Of a stretch of DNA of 64,000 nucleotides, positions 26,705-34,050 are shown in pieces. Below the pieces are notes generated by a model, which worked only from the letters and a program-made list of their open reading frames with translations, made no database searches and was not told the DNA's origin. Every line of letters begins with the position of its first letter. Within the stretch, counting starts at the first letter, position 1. The stretch is taken from contig NZ_JADPKK010000019.1 in the NCBI RefSeq assembly GCF_023073915.1, forward strand, positions 620,001 through 684,000. The letters run 5' to 3'. The DNA comes from Bradyrhizobium sp. 149. GTDB lineage: Bacteria > Pseudomonadota > Alphaproteobacteria > Rhizobiales > Xanthobacteraceae. Made by a program: the position numbers and the translations under genes.

Positions 26705-27208
26705 TTATCTGGTGCGCAAATGGCTGTTGACGAACTGCTGAAGATTCCCGCCCTCGAAAAGGTAGCCGTGTATCCCCGCTCCATTCGCCGCTTCGATGTC
26801 AGTGAACTTATCGCCTATGAGAAAGCTCCGAGCACAATCAACGGGGAAGCGATTCATGATCTTCGTGATCATGCCGGGCCTGGGCTTTCGGCAGGTGCAC
26901 GAAGTGCGATAAAGCTCGACGCTTGCCTCAGGATGATGTGGACAATATTCGAAAGCATCTATGTGAGCGCCAACTTTTGCCAGCTCCTCTGACATCCAGG
27001 TATGAAGAGCTCTGATATCGGCTTCCTTGTACAATCCCCTAGCAACTCCTGACTGGTTCGTGATTACGAAGGCGAAATATCCGGCATCATTGACGGCCTT
27101 CACGGCTTCCCGCGCGCCTGGCATCCACCTGAACTTAGCTCTCTCATAGAGATAGCCAATATCCTCGTTAAGAACGCCATCTCGGTCCAAAAACACCGCG
27201 GGTTTCAT
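26705..27208 (-). CDS. gmhB: D-glycero-D-manno-heptose 1,7-bisphosphate phosphatase (HAD family)
   Basis: A 167-residue HAD phosphatase of the GmhB/HisB-N group. The motif FLDRDGVLNED (nucleophile and acid Asp) lies at residues 6-16, VITNQSGVARG near 49, the zinc-binding loop CPHHPEA...CTCRKPRPGM near 89-112, and the final motif FLIGDKFTDIEAA near 135. GmhB removes the C7 phosphate from heptose 1,7-bisphosphate during ADP- or GDP-heptose synthesis for LPS core or surface glycans. No other heptose gene (gmhA, hldE/hddA) is in the window. It sits inside the decayed mobile element, between the recombinase and the XRE gene, and appears intact. Confidence 0.88.
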   Translation of the reverse strand: MKPAVFLDRDGVLNEDIGYLYERAKFRWMPGAREAVKAVNDAGYFAFVITNQSGVARGLYKEADIRALHTWMSEELAKVGAHIDAFEYCPHHPEASVELYRTSCTCRKPRPGMITKIMNRFPVDCARSFLIGDKFTDIEAANGAGIHGYLFEGGNLQQFVNSHLRTR

Positions 27209-27301
27209 TGCAAATACCTTAAACCGAGCAGCCTTGCACTCAGGGTTGGCTCGCTAACTGCTCACATCAAGGAAGCGCTGTAAGAGGGCCGGTGGGAATA
27301 G

Positions 27302-27547
27302 CTAGTAGCCCGACTTTCCGGCGGGCTTGCACAAACGAACTCCAAATCCTCCGCCGTTCTCGGGGATGAGAACCACACCCGAGCTTTCGAGCGCCTCTTG
27401 CATCTTCCTGATAGCGTCATCAGAGACGACACGCCGTTGCTTCTCAAAATCGACCACCGTCGACAATCCAATCCCCGCCAACGTTGCCAGCCGTGGCTGT
27501 GTCATGTCGAGCAAAGCCCGAGCAGCTCGGCATTGAGACGGCGACAT
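27302..27547 (-). CDS. XRE-family helix-turn-helix regulator
   Basis: An 81-residue protein (start 27547, MSPSQCRAARALLDMTQPRL) that is essentially one HTH_3 domain: ALLDMTQPRLATLAGIGLST then VVDFEKQRRVVSDDAIRKMQ, followed by a short beta C-terminus (VVLIPENGGGFGVRL). Such single-domain repressors control phage or mobile-element genes. An in-frame ATG at 27559 overlaps the proximal operator palindrome. It is divergent from the exonuclease/ERF genes, and two identical palindromes lie between the two promoters, so it probably represses both itself and the recombination genes. Confidence 0.85.
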   Translation of the reverse strand: MSPSQCRAARALLDMTQPRLATLAGIGLSTVVDFEKQRRVVSDDAIRKMQEALESSGVVLIPENGGGFGVRLCKPAGKSGY

Positions 27548-27552
27548 CAATT

Positions 27553-27569
27553 TCAACATTTTATGTTGA
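27553..27569. promoter_or_regulatory. Operator palindrome 1 of the XRE/exonuclease control region
   Basis: A perfect inverted repeat, TCAACAT-TTT-ATGTTGA. It lies just upstream of the XRE start (27547) and overlaps a plus-strand TTGACA hexamer (27566-27571) that could be the -35 box for the exonuclease operon, with TTTAAT (27587-27592) as -10. Repressor binding here would block both promoters. Confidence 0.7.
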
Positions 27570-27591
27570 CACCTACGCTACCTTCCTTTAA

Positions 27592-27608
27592 TCAACATTT
27601 TATGTTGA
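27592..27608. promoter_or_regulatory. Operator palindrome 2 of the XRE/exonuclease control region
   Basis: An exact second copy of TCAACAT-TTT-ATGTTGA, 39 bp centre to centre from the first, which is nearly four helical turns and so on the same DNA face. The flanking base C after the palindrome is also conserved. Paired identical sites suggest cooperative repressor binding. Confidence 0.7.
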
Positions 27609-27641
27609 CGACCCCAACGGAAAACATGCCGTGATTCTTAA

Positions 27642-28463
27642 ACAGACGACGCAATTACTGCCATCGACCGACGCTCATTCATAGGAGGATCCGATGCGCG
27701 GATCATCATGGGAGAGGATGGAGACAAACTCTCTCGGCTCTGGAGAGAGAAGCGAGGTGAGGTCGAGCCTGTTGATTTGAGTGGTGAGCTGATCGTTCAA
27801 CTTGGAACGGCCACAGAGGACCTCAACCGGACCTGGTACGAGCGAACCAGCGGCAACCGCGTCGGAAGACGTGCAGAGAAGGGTCAGGCATCCGGTCCAC
27901 AAATGGATGGGAGCGACCCTGGACGGCCGTGTGCAGGGGACCGGGGCAGTATTCGAAGCCAAGTTCATGCTGGCTTGGAATTTTTCAGAGGAAGCTGCAG
28001 CGGAGAAGCACATGCTCAACTGCAGCACAACATGTGGGTCGTGTCGGCACGTTGCGCGGTGCTGTCCATCGTCACGGGCGGAGGGAAGTGGGTTGAAATG
28101 ACGGTACATGCTGACCCGCTCTACCAGCACCTCCTTTTGACGGCCGAAAAGCAGTTTTGGCGCTGCGTGCAAAGCGGCGATCCACCGGCACTGTTCGGAA
28201 TTGAAACGCCGCGTCCTCGGCTCGAGGCCATCAAGATCGTCGATATGGCATCATCCAACTCCTGGGCTGGACTCGCCGCGACTTACCTCCGCACCCGAGA
28301 TGCACACGATGACCATGAGCTCGCCAAAGCCGAATTGAAGAAGCTGGTCCCGGAAGATGCGAAGGAAGCCACTGGCCACGGTTTGAAGGCGAAGCGTTCC
28401 AAATCTGGCGCGATCAGCTTCGAAGCTCTGCCGCTGGAGGTCGCTCATGCATCGGTCCAGTGA
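27642..28463 (+). pseudogene. YqaJ-type phage exonuclease, double frameshift
   Basis: Remnant of a YqaJ-family alkaline exonuclease, the 5'-3' nuclease partner of single-strand annealing proteins. Conserved sequence begins before any ATG (IDRRSFIGGSDARIIMGEDG in the frame of the ATG at 27708), so the original start is lost or altered. The block LSRLWREKRGEVEPVDLSGE is in frame 1. VRHPVHKWMGATLDG through FEAKFMLAWNFSEEAAAEKH (including active-site EAKF) is in the +1 frame. QLQHNMWVVSARCAVLSIVT and the C-terminus return to frame 1. The return fits loss of one G in ATGGCT near 28014; the first shift lies near 27843-27860. It overlaps the ERF gene start and belongs to the same decayed operon. Confidence 0.82.
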
Positions 28464-29335
28464 GTGCATAGGCGCCCTCGCGGCGGCCTTGGCGAAGGCC
28501 CAGGCTGTGCTGACCAACCCCGAAAAAAACCTGACGGCGGTAATCCGGTCCCCGTTCCCGCGGGAGGGCGATAGGACCTTCCGCTACGCCTCCTTGGCCT
28601 CCGGCTTGGACATTGTCCGCAAGACATTGAGCCAGCAGGAGATCGCAACGGTCCAGACCACGCGCATCGAGCAGGTCTCAGGTCAAATTCACCTCACCAC
28701 GCTGTTGGCCCATGCCTCCGGAGAATGGATTTCCTCTGACCTGCCGGTCTGCGCCGCAAAGGACGTCGAGGCCCCGCACCGCATGGGCGCGTCCTTGACC
28801 TATGCCCGCCGCTACGCCCTGTTCGCTCTGGTCAGCATCGCGGGTGAGGACGACCTCGATGCCCCTGAGGCTATCGCCGGACCTCCCGCTGCCGCCGCGC
28901 CGCAAGTGGCTCCGGGCCCCAAGGCGAAGCCGGCGAAGGCGGTGTTGAGCCGACCGGCGGTGCTGAAGCCGCGGCCTCGCCTTCCCAAAAGAGCCTCCGC
29001 GCAAGCGAAGCAAGGCCCATCTTGCTTTTGTCCGGGCACAGCCGTGCCTGGTCTGCAAGCAGGCTCCGTCCGATGCCCACCACCTTAAGTTCGCCCAGCC
29101 GCGAACATTAGGGCGCAAGGTCAGCGACGAATTCACCGTTCCGTTATGCCGCTCTCACCACCAGGCTCTCCATCGGCATGGCAACGAAAAGGCATGATGG
29201 TTGGATATGCAGATATCACCTTTGCCTGTCGCGAGCGAGTTGTGGGGAGCGAGCCCCGTTCACGACCCGGCAAATACGAACGTGGCCACTTTCGATGCTT
29301 CATCGCAGGCCCGGCCGGAGGTCACGCGTCAATGA
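28447..29335 (+). pseudogene. ERF single-strand annealing protein with HNH-like C-terminal domain, disrupted
   Basis: The first 140 residues are an intact-looking ERF domain ([60 protein letters not shown]). ERF proteins anneal complementary single strands in phage recombination. The main frame ends at 29088 in a non-homologous tail. From about 28960 a second frame continues as [20 protein letters not shown], then [20 protein letters not shown] and FTVPLCRSHHQALHRHGNEK, a Cys/His HNH-like zinc domain. An in-frame TGA (29195-29197) then breaks it before the final stop at 29333-29335. A strong ribosome-binding site (GGAGG) precedes 28447, within the exonuclease coding end. The linker between domains also appears shortened. 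Confidence 0.78.
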
Positions 29336-29973
29336 ATGGCCCCTTCGGTAACGCCACGACGGCAACCACATCAGCTATTCCGGTCGAATTTCAGGTCTTG
29401 TGTCCTGCTCCCCAACTTCTACCCGGCGAAAGCCTCGAGCAGCATCGCGCGCTTCAAGCCGTCATCTTCCGCGACATAGCCCCGCAATCCGCTATTGAAT
29501 GGCTGCTCGCCATTGATGTTGCGGAGCTGTCCTGGGAGATGCAGCGCTATCGAATTCTGCGGCACAAGCTGCTGGAATCATATCGCCAAAAAGCGATAGA
29601 GATGACGCTTCGTCGGATAGATGTGCCCGGCATCGTGCCCGAATTCAAAAACGACGCCGAACGCTACATCGTTCAGAACGCGCTCGATTGGCGGCTCGAT
29701 CCTGTTGCGGCAGTCGAGATCGAGGCGCGTCTCGCATCATTTGGCTTCGATCAGCACACCATTAGCGTGGAAGTTTACGTGCAGGCTCGCGAGATGTTCC
29801 CGCTATTCGAAACGTTGATGAACGGGGCGCAGTTGAGACGCCTCTTCCTGCTGAAGGAGATTGACAGCCGCCGCCGCATACAAGTCTACCCCAAGCTCCT
29901 TCCGACCAAAACCGAGGACCCGACCGTTCGCGGAAGCAAATCGATCCTCGATGGAAGCCGTCAAATGAGCTGA
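29332..29973 (+). CDS. Conserved hypothetical protein of the recombination operon
   Basis: A 213-residue protein starting MNGPFGNATTATTSAIPVEF, with segments LCPAPQLLPGESLEQHRALQ, IAPQSAIEWLLAIDVAELSW and EMQRYRILRHKLLESYRQKA; helical and charged. I recognise relatives in rhizobial accessory regions but no function. The start ATG overlaps the ERF gene's original stop (ATGA) and is preceded by GGAGG, so it was translationally coupled to the ERF gene. Unlike its upstream partners it shows no frameshift. A longer frame opens at 29146, but it overlaps the ERF remnant. Confidence 0.7.
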   Translation: MNGPFGNATTATTSAIPVEFQVLCPAPQLLPGESLEQHRALQAVIFRDIAPQSAIEWLLAIDVAELSWEMQRYRILRHKLLESYRQKAIEMTLRRIDVPGIVPEFKNDAERYIVQNALDWRLDPVAAVEIEARLASFGFDQHTISVEVYVQAREMFPLFETLMNGAQLRRLFLLKEIDSRRRIQVYPKLLPTKTEDPTVRGSKSILDGSRQMS

Positions 29974-30018
29974 CCGTACCGCTCCAGCCTTACTACCCCG
30001 AGACGCCGGGCCGGTACT

Positions 30019-30339
30019 TCATGCTGGCGGCCGGGCGCTTGGATGCTCGCGTGTATGCGCATCGATTGCGTTCCTGTAATTTTCTGCCATCGATAGAAGA
30101 GCCAGCCGCGACTCCGCGTGATCAATCTTATCGGCCCACTCGTGACAGGCGAGCAGCATGCGCTTCCATCCCTCGATCTCGCGTCGACGCCTTCGGAGTT
30201 TTCTGCGTGTCTCCTTCATACGTTCGATCTTCCATTGGAGCCGACAAAACCAAGTAAGCATGCGATGCCCTTTAACGGAAGTAAGAACCAGTACCGGAAG
30301 TACGAACCAGAAGCCATCCCAAGGCCGGCCTTGTTGCAT
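30019..30339 (-). CDS. Hypothetical protein with membrane helix and coiled coil
   Basis: A 106-residue protein: an N-terminal hydrophobic segment (GFWFVLPVLVLTSV), then a strongly basic helical region (WKIERMKETRRKLRRRRREI) and a helical C-terminus. It could be a one-pass membrane protein with a cytoplasmic coiled coil. The start at 30339 is preceded by GGAGCGCAGG, an acceptable ribosome-binding site. No recognised family. Confidence 0.45.
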   Translation of the reverse strand: MQQGRPWDGFWFVLPVLVLTSVKGHRMLTWFCRLQWKIERMKETRRKLRRRRREIEGWKRMLLACHEWADKIDHAESRLALLSMAENYRNAIDAHTREHPSARPPA

Positions 30340-30764
30340 CCTGCGCTCCGAATAGCCCCTATACCTTAAATTCTCCGCTCATGATGCCGGCTTCGACATG
30401 TGTCATCCGAGCGAAATGGGAACTCCGTGAATTTGCCCCTTGGCTATCCACCTCGTCCAAAGCAGATGCTGTCGGTGAGCGTCGTAGTCAAACCGCCGCA
30501 CTGGCTACCAAAATACGTACTCGGGTCGCAATGTCCTGTGACGACCGAGCCTCCTCCGATTGCCACGCGGTCAGAAACTGTCCCAGCCAAGGCAACCCCG
30601 GTCCCTAATTTGGCCGGGCGCCACAATCTACCTCGTCACGGGCCGTCCAACACTCGCAAAGGTAGCGTGACGAACATCACGCCATGTCAATCGAAGCAAT
30701 CATTCCCCATGTAAGTTGCACGCACGATCGCTATAGCCCGTGCATCATATACGTGTGGACCGTT
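30340..30764. other. Gene-free stretch at the right end of the mobile element
   Basis: About 425 bp. Short overlapping frames on both strands have no protein character or good ribosome-binding sites. I see no repeat, tRNA or attachment-site copy here. This is where the mobile-element remnant gives way to the minus-strand glycan cluster. Confidence 0.5.
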
Positions 30765-31826
30765 TCACGAGCCGACACCAAGCCGACTGCGCCGCGGCAT
30801 GAAACGCAGAGCGACCTCCCCCCCAGTCTCGATGGATTCATAAAGTGCTGAGATGAGCTCCAGGCTTTTTCGACCTTCAAGCCCATCGACGAGGGCTGCG
30901 TGGCGGTTGGCAAGACACTCGACCACGTGCTGATAGTAGGCTTGATGGCCAAAACCGTAGACATTCGGTGGGTTCACCGAGAATTTTTCAATGACTGCCT
31001 TGTCCGCAGGCAGCTCGTTAGTAAAGCGCCAGTGACGAATCTGGTTCATCGCAAAGCCGCCGACTTCGACGGCCCCTTTTTCACCCATAATCGAAAGCGA
31101 GCCCTCAAGGTCCACGGGACGCGCAGCAGTTGTGGCTTCGATTATGCCTAGGGCACCGGATCGGAACTTAAGGGTCGCTACCGCGGTGTCCTCCGTCTCG
31201 GTGTTCACAAGTGCCGTAATACCGCGGGCATGAACACTGACGACATCGCCGAAGAACCACTCTAGCATGTCGATGTGGTGGCTCGCCTGGTTGGTCAGCA
31301 CGCCTCCATCATATGCCCAGGTGCCGCGCCAGGCATCCTGATCGTAGTAGGATTGGTCCCGGCACCAGCGCACCCTAACGGTGCCTAGCACAAGCTTTCC
31401 GAACCGACCGGCGTCGAGCGCCTCACGCGCCTTTATGATTGGGACATTAAACCTGTTTTGTTTGACGATGAAAAGCTTCACCCCCGCCTCATCGCAAGCA
31501 CGGATCATGTCGTCAGCATCCTGAAGCCGCAGCGCCATCGGTTTCTCCACCACCACATGTTTTCCCGCTTGCGCGCAGGCGATGGCATGTCGAGGATGCA
31601 GGCCACTAGGGGTTAATACCGCAACCGCGTCTATATCGCCGCGAGACAACAGCTCGTCCGGACTGTAATGAGCCGAAACACCGAATTTAGCAGCAATAGC
31701 ATCAGCACGCGCGCGTGCGGTGTCACAAACAGCCACCAGCTTGGCGCCCTCAATGTGATTGCCGCCAAGCAGGTCAGAATGCCGCTTTGCAATGCGTCCA
31801 CAGCCCAGCAGGCCAAACCTAATCAC
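30765..31826 (-). CDS. Gfo/Idh/MocA family sugar dehydrogenase (WlbA/WbpB-like)
   Basis: A 353-residue NAD(P)-dependent oxidoreductase: Rossmann start IRFGLLGCGRIAKRHSDLLG, the family block AGKHVVVEKPMALRLQDADD near residue 90, and the catalytic-region segment GGVLTNQASHHIDMLEWFFG near 170. The SHHIDML pattern and flanking sequence resemble WlbA/WbpB-type UDP-N-acetyl-glucosaminuronate 3-dehydrogenases, but the specific substrate is not certain. The start is GTG at 31826 after GAGGAG; the longer frame to 31874 is not family-like. It is the last gene of the minus-strand block, with a 267-bp gap before the dehydratase, so it may have its own promoter. Confidence 0.85.
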   Translation of the reverse strand: MIRFGLLGCGRIAKRHSDLLGGNHIEGAKLVAVCDTARARADAIAAKFGVSAHYSPDELLSRGDIDAVAVLTPSGLHPRHAIACAQAGKHVVVEKPMALRLQDADDMIRACDEAGVKLFIVKQNRFNVPIIKAREALDAGRFGKLVLGTVRVRWCRDQSYYDQDAWRGTWAYDGGVLTNQASHHIDMLEWFFGDVVSVHARGITALVNTETEDTAVATLKFRSGALGIIEATTAARPVDLEGSLSIMGEKGAVEVGGFAMNQIRHWRFTNELPADKAVIEKFSVNPPNVYGFGHQAYYQHVVECLANRHAALVDGLEGRKSLELISALYESIETGGEVALRFMPRRSRLGVGS

Positions 31827-32093
31827 GATAGTCTCCTCGGGAAATCGTGATCCGGAGGGATCACCAATTTGCACTCTACATTATCAACGACATGTGGAAT
31901 CAAGAATTTTGATAGCGTCTACGAAGCCGCAATTCTGACAGAATCGTAAACCGTGTGCTTATCCAGTACTATACCGACTCCCGACAGTTTCATTTGCCTC
32001 GTGGGCATGAATTGCCGTACTCATGTGAGATTGCTCCGATGCAGCGGGTGTTCTGAGTGCCGTTCTTAGAAACAGCGCGGAAAAGCTGGTCCA

Positions 32094-34007
32094 TCAGGCC
32101 GCGGTCGACCCGAATTCCGGAACCGCATCCTTCAGGATGGTCCTGATGGTGGCCCGATCGTCGCGCGCGATCGCCTGCTCCAGAGCCGCAATCCATTTTC
32201 GCAGCGTCTGCATCGGCGGCTCGTTCGGCTGCGCGGCCATGATGCCGGGGACGCCGATCTCGCGAGTCGGCTCCTCGGAGGCGAACAGGATTTCGTGCAG
32301 GCGTTCGCCGGGCCGCATGCCCGTGAACACGATTTCGATGTCGTAGCCGGGTTGCAGGCCCGAGAGACGGATCATGCGCTCGGCGAGATCGACGATCTTC
32401 ACCGGCTGGCCCATGTTGAGCACGTAGACCGACACGTCCGAACGCTGCGTTCCGAGCGCATGCGTTGCCGCCGTGATGACGAGATCGCAGGCCTCGCGGA
32501 TGGTCATGAAGTAGCGGACCATGTCGGGATGCGTGACCGTCACGGGGCCGCCCGCATCGATCTGGGCCTTGAACTTCGGCACCACCGATCCGTTCGACGC
32601 CAGCACGTTGCCGAACCGGACCGAGATCAGCCGCATCGATCGCCTGGCGCCGCCGTGAGCCGCCGCAAGATCATGGTCGAGCGCCTGGCAATACATCTCG
32701 GCGAAGCGCTTCGTGAGGCCGAGCATCGACACCGGCTCGATCGCTTTGTCGGTCGAGATCATCACCATGGCTTCGGCGCCGGCGCTGTGCGCGGCATCGG
32801 CAACGTTGATTGAGCCGAAGATGTTGGTCTTGACCCCCTCGCTCCAGTCGCGCTCGAGGATCGGCACGTGCTTGAGCGCGGCGGCATGGAATACGATGTC
32901 CGGCTTGAACTCGGCCATCAGACGGATGATGCGCTCACGGTCGCGGATGTCGGCGATCCTTCCTTCGATCGAAGCAGTCGCACCGCGGGCCGCGAGCGCT
33001 TCCGTGATCGCATAGAGCGCCGGCTCGGAATTTTCCACGATCAGGAGCCGCGCGGCGCCGAACGCGACGACACGCTCGCAGATCTCGGAACCGATCGAGC
33101 CGCCCCCGCCGGTGACGATCACCGCCTTGCCCTCGATCAGGGCCTCGAGCCGCGCGTAGTCGATCGTCTCGCTGGGTCGCAGCAGCAGGTCCTCGACGGC
33201 GACGGCCGTGAGCCGCGGCGTATCGCCGCTCTCGAGCGAAGGCATGCGGTTGACTATCACGCCGAGCTTGCGCGCCCGCATCAGGATCGATTCGGGATGG
33301 GCCTCCGGCTCGAATGCGGTTGGCGTCATCACGACGCGCGCGATCGCCTTGCCGCGCTTGGCGAAGTCGGCGACGACGTCCTCGATGTCATCGACGCCGC
33401 CCAGGACCGGGATGTTGCGGATGGAGTGTCCGCGGTCGGAACTCGACGGCGATAGCACGCCGACCGGCCAGATGCGCTTGATCGCCCCGCTCTCGATTCC
33501 GCGCAACAGCACCTCGGCGTCCGCGGCGCGGCCGATCAGCAGCGTCGGCGCGGCATCGCCGGTGCGGGCGTGACGCCGTACCCGCGTATAGCGGAAATAG
33601 CGGTAGGCCATGCGCAGCGCACTGAGGAAGGAGATCTCAAGGAACCAGTAGAGGACGATGGTCACCTTGCCGAGGAAGAAGGCGCCGCGGACGTTGGGGG
33701 CGACGAAGATGTAGTCGAGCACCAGGAGTGCAACCGTCAGCACGGTCGCGACGCGGATGATGTTCAGCGCGTCGGGCAGCGAGATGAAGCGCCATTTCGT
33801 CGCGGTCAGGTTGAAGACGAAGAACACGACCACGCTGAAGGCGAGGAAATAGGGCAGGATCTGGATCAGCAGCGGCAGGCGGTCGAAGAAACCTTCGCCG
33901 CCCTCGAAGCGCAGATAAAAGGCGGCGAACAGCGCCGCCGCGGTCGCCAGCAGGTCGTGAAGCGCGATCAGGAAATTGCGCAAGGTAAGATGCAAAGGAA
34001 ACGTCAT
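32094..34007 (-). CDS. Membrane nucleotide-sugar 4,6-dehydratase (WbpM/CapD/PglF family)
   Basis: A 637-residue protein with about four N-terminal transmembrane helices (residues about 10-125), a CoA-binding-like middle domain (about 145-260) and a C-terminal dehydratase domain opening VIVTGGGGSIGSEICERVVA near 290. MISTDKAIEPVSMLGLTKRF carries the substrate-binding STDKA and the catalytic Lys; the position that is Met in WbpM (VMGATK) reads Leu here (MLGLTK). Family enzymes convert UDP-GlcNAc to UDP-4-keto-6-deoxy-GlcNAc, step 1 of bacillosamine/legionaminate synthesis. It is last in transcription order of the legionaminate set but first in the pathway. Length matches the long form (about 630-665 aa). 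Confidence 0.92.
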   Translation of the reverse strand: MTFPLHLTLRNFLIALHDLLATAAALFAAFYLRFEGGEGFFDRLPLLIQILPYFLAFSVVVFFVFNLTATKWRFISLPDALNIIRVATVLTVALLVLDYIFVAPNVRGAFFLGKVTIVLYWFLEISFLSALRMAYRYFRYTRVRRHARTGDAAPTLLIGRAADAEVLLRGIESGAIKRIWPVGVLSPSSSDRGHSIRNIPVLGGVDDIEDVVADFAKRGKAIARVVMTPTAFEPEAHPESILMRARKLGVIVNRMPSLESGDTPRLTAVAVEDLLLRPSETIDYARLEALIEGKAVIVTGGGGSIGSEICERVVAFGAARLLIVENSEPALYAITEALAARGATASIEGRIADIRDRERIIRLMAEFKPDIVFHAAALKHVPILERDWSEGVKTNIFGSINVADAAHSAGAEAMVMISTDKAIEPVSMLGLTKRFAEMYCQALDHDLAAAHGGARRSMRLISVRFGNVLASNGSVVPKFKAQIDAGGPVTVTHPDMVRYFMTIREACDLVITAATHALGTQRSDVSVYVLNMGQPVKIVDLAERMIRLSGLQPGYDIEIVFTGMRPGERLHEILFASEEPTREIGVPGIMAAQPNEPPMQTLRKWIAALEQAIARDDRATIRTILKDAVPEFGSTAA

Positions 34008-34050
34008 CTACATTCCAACGAGCAATGGCTCAGTCGCGGGAACGCCGCTA

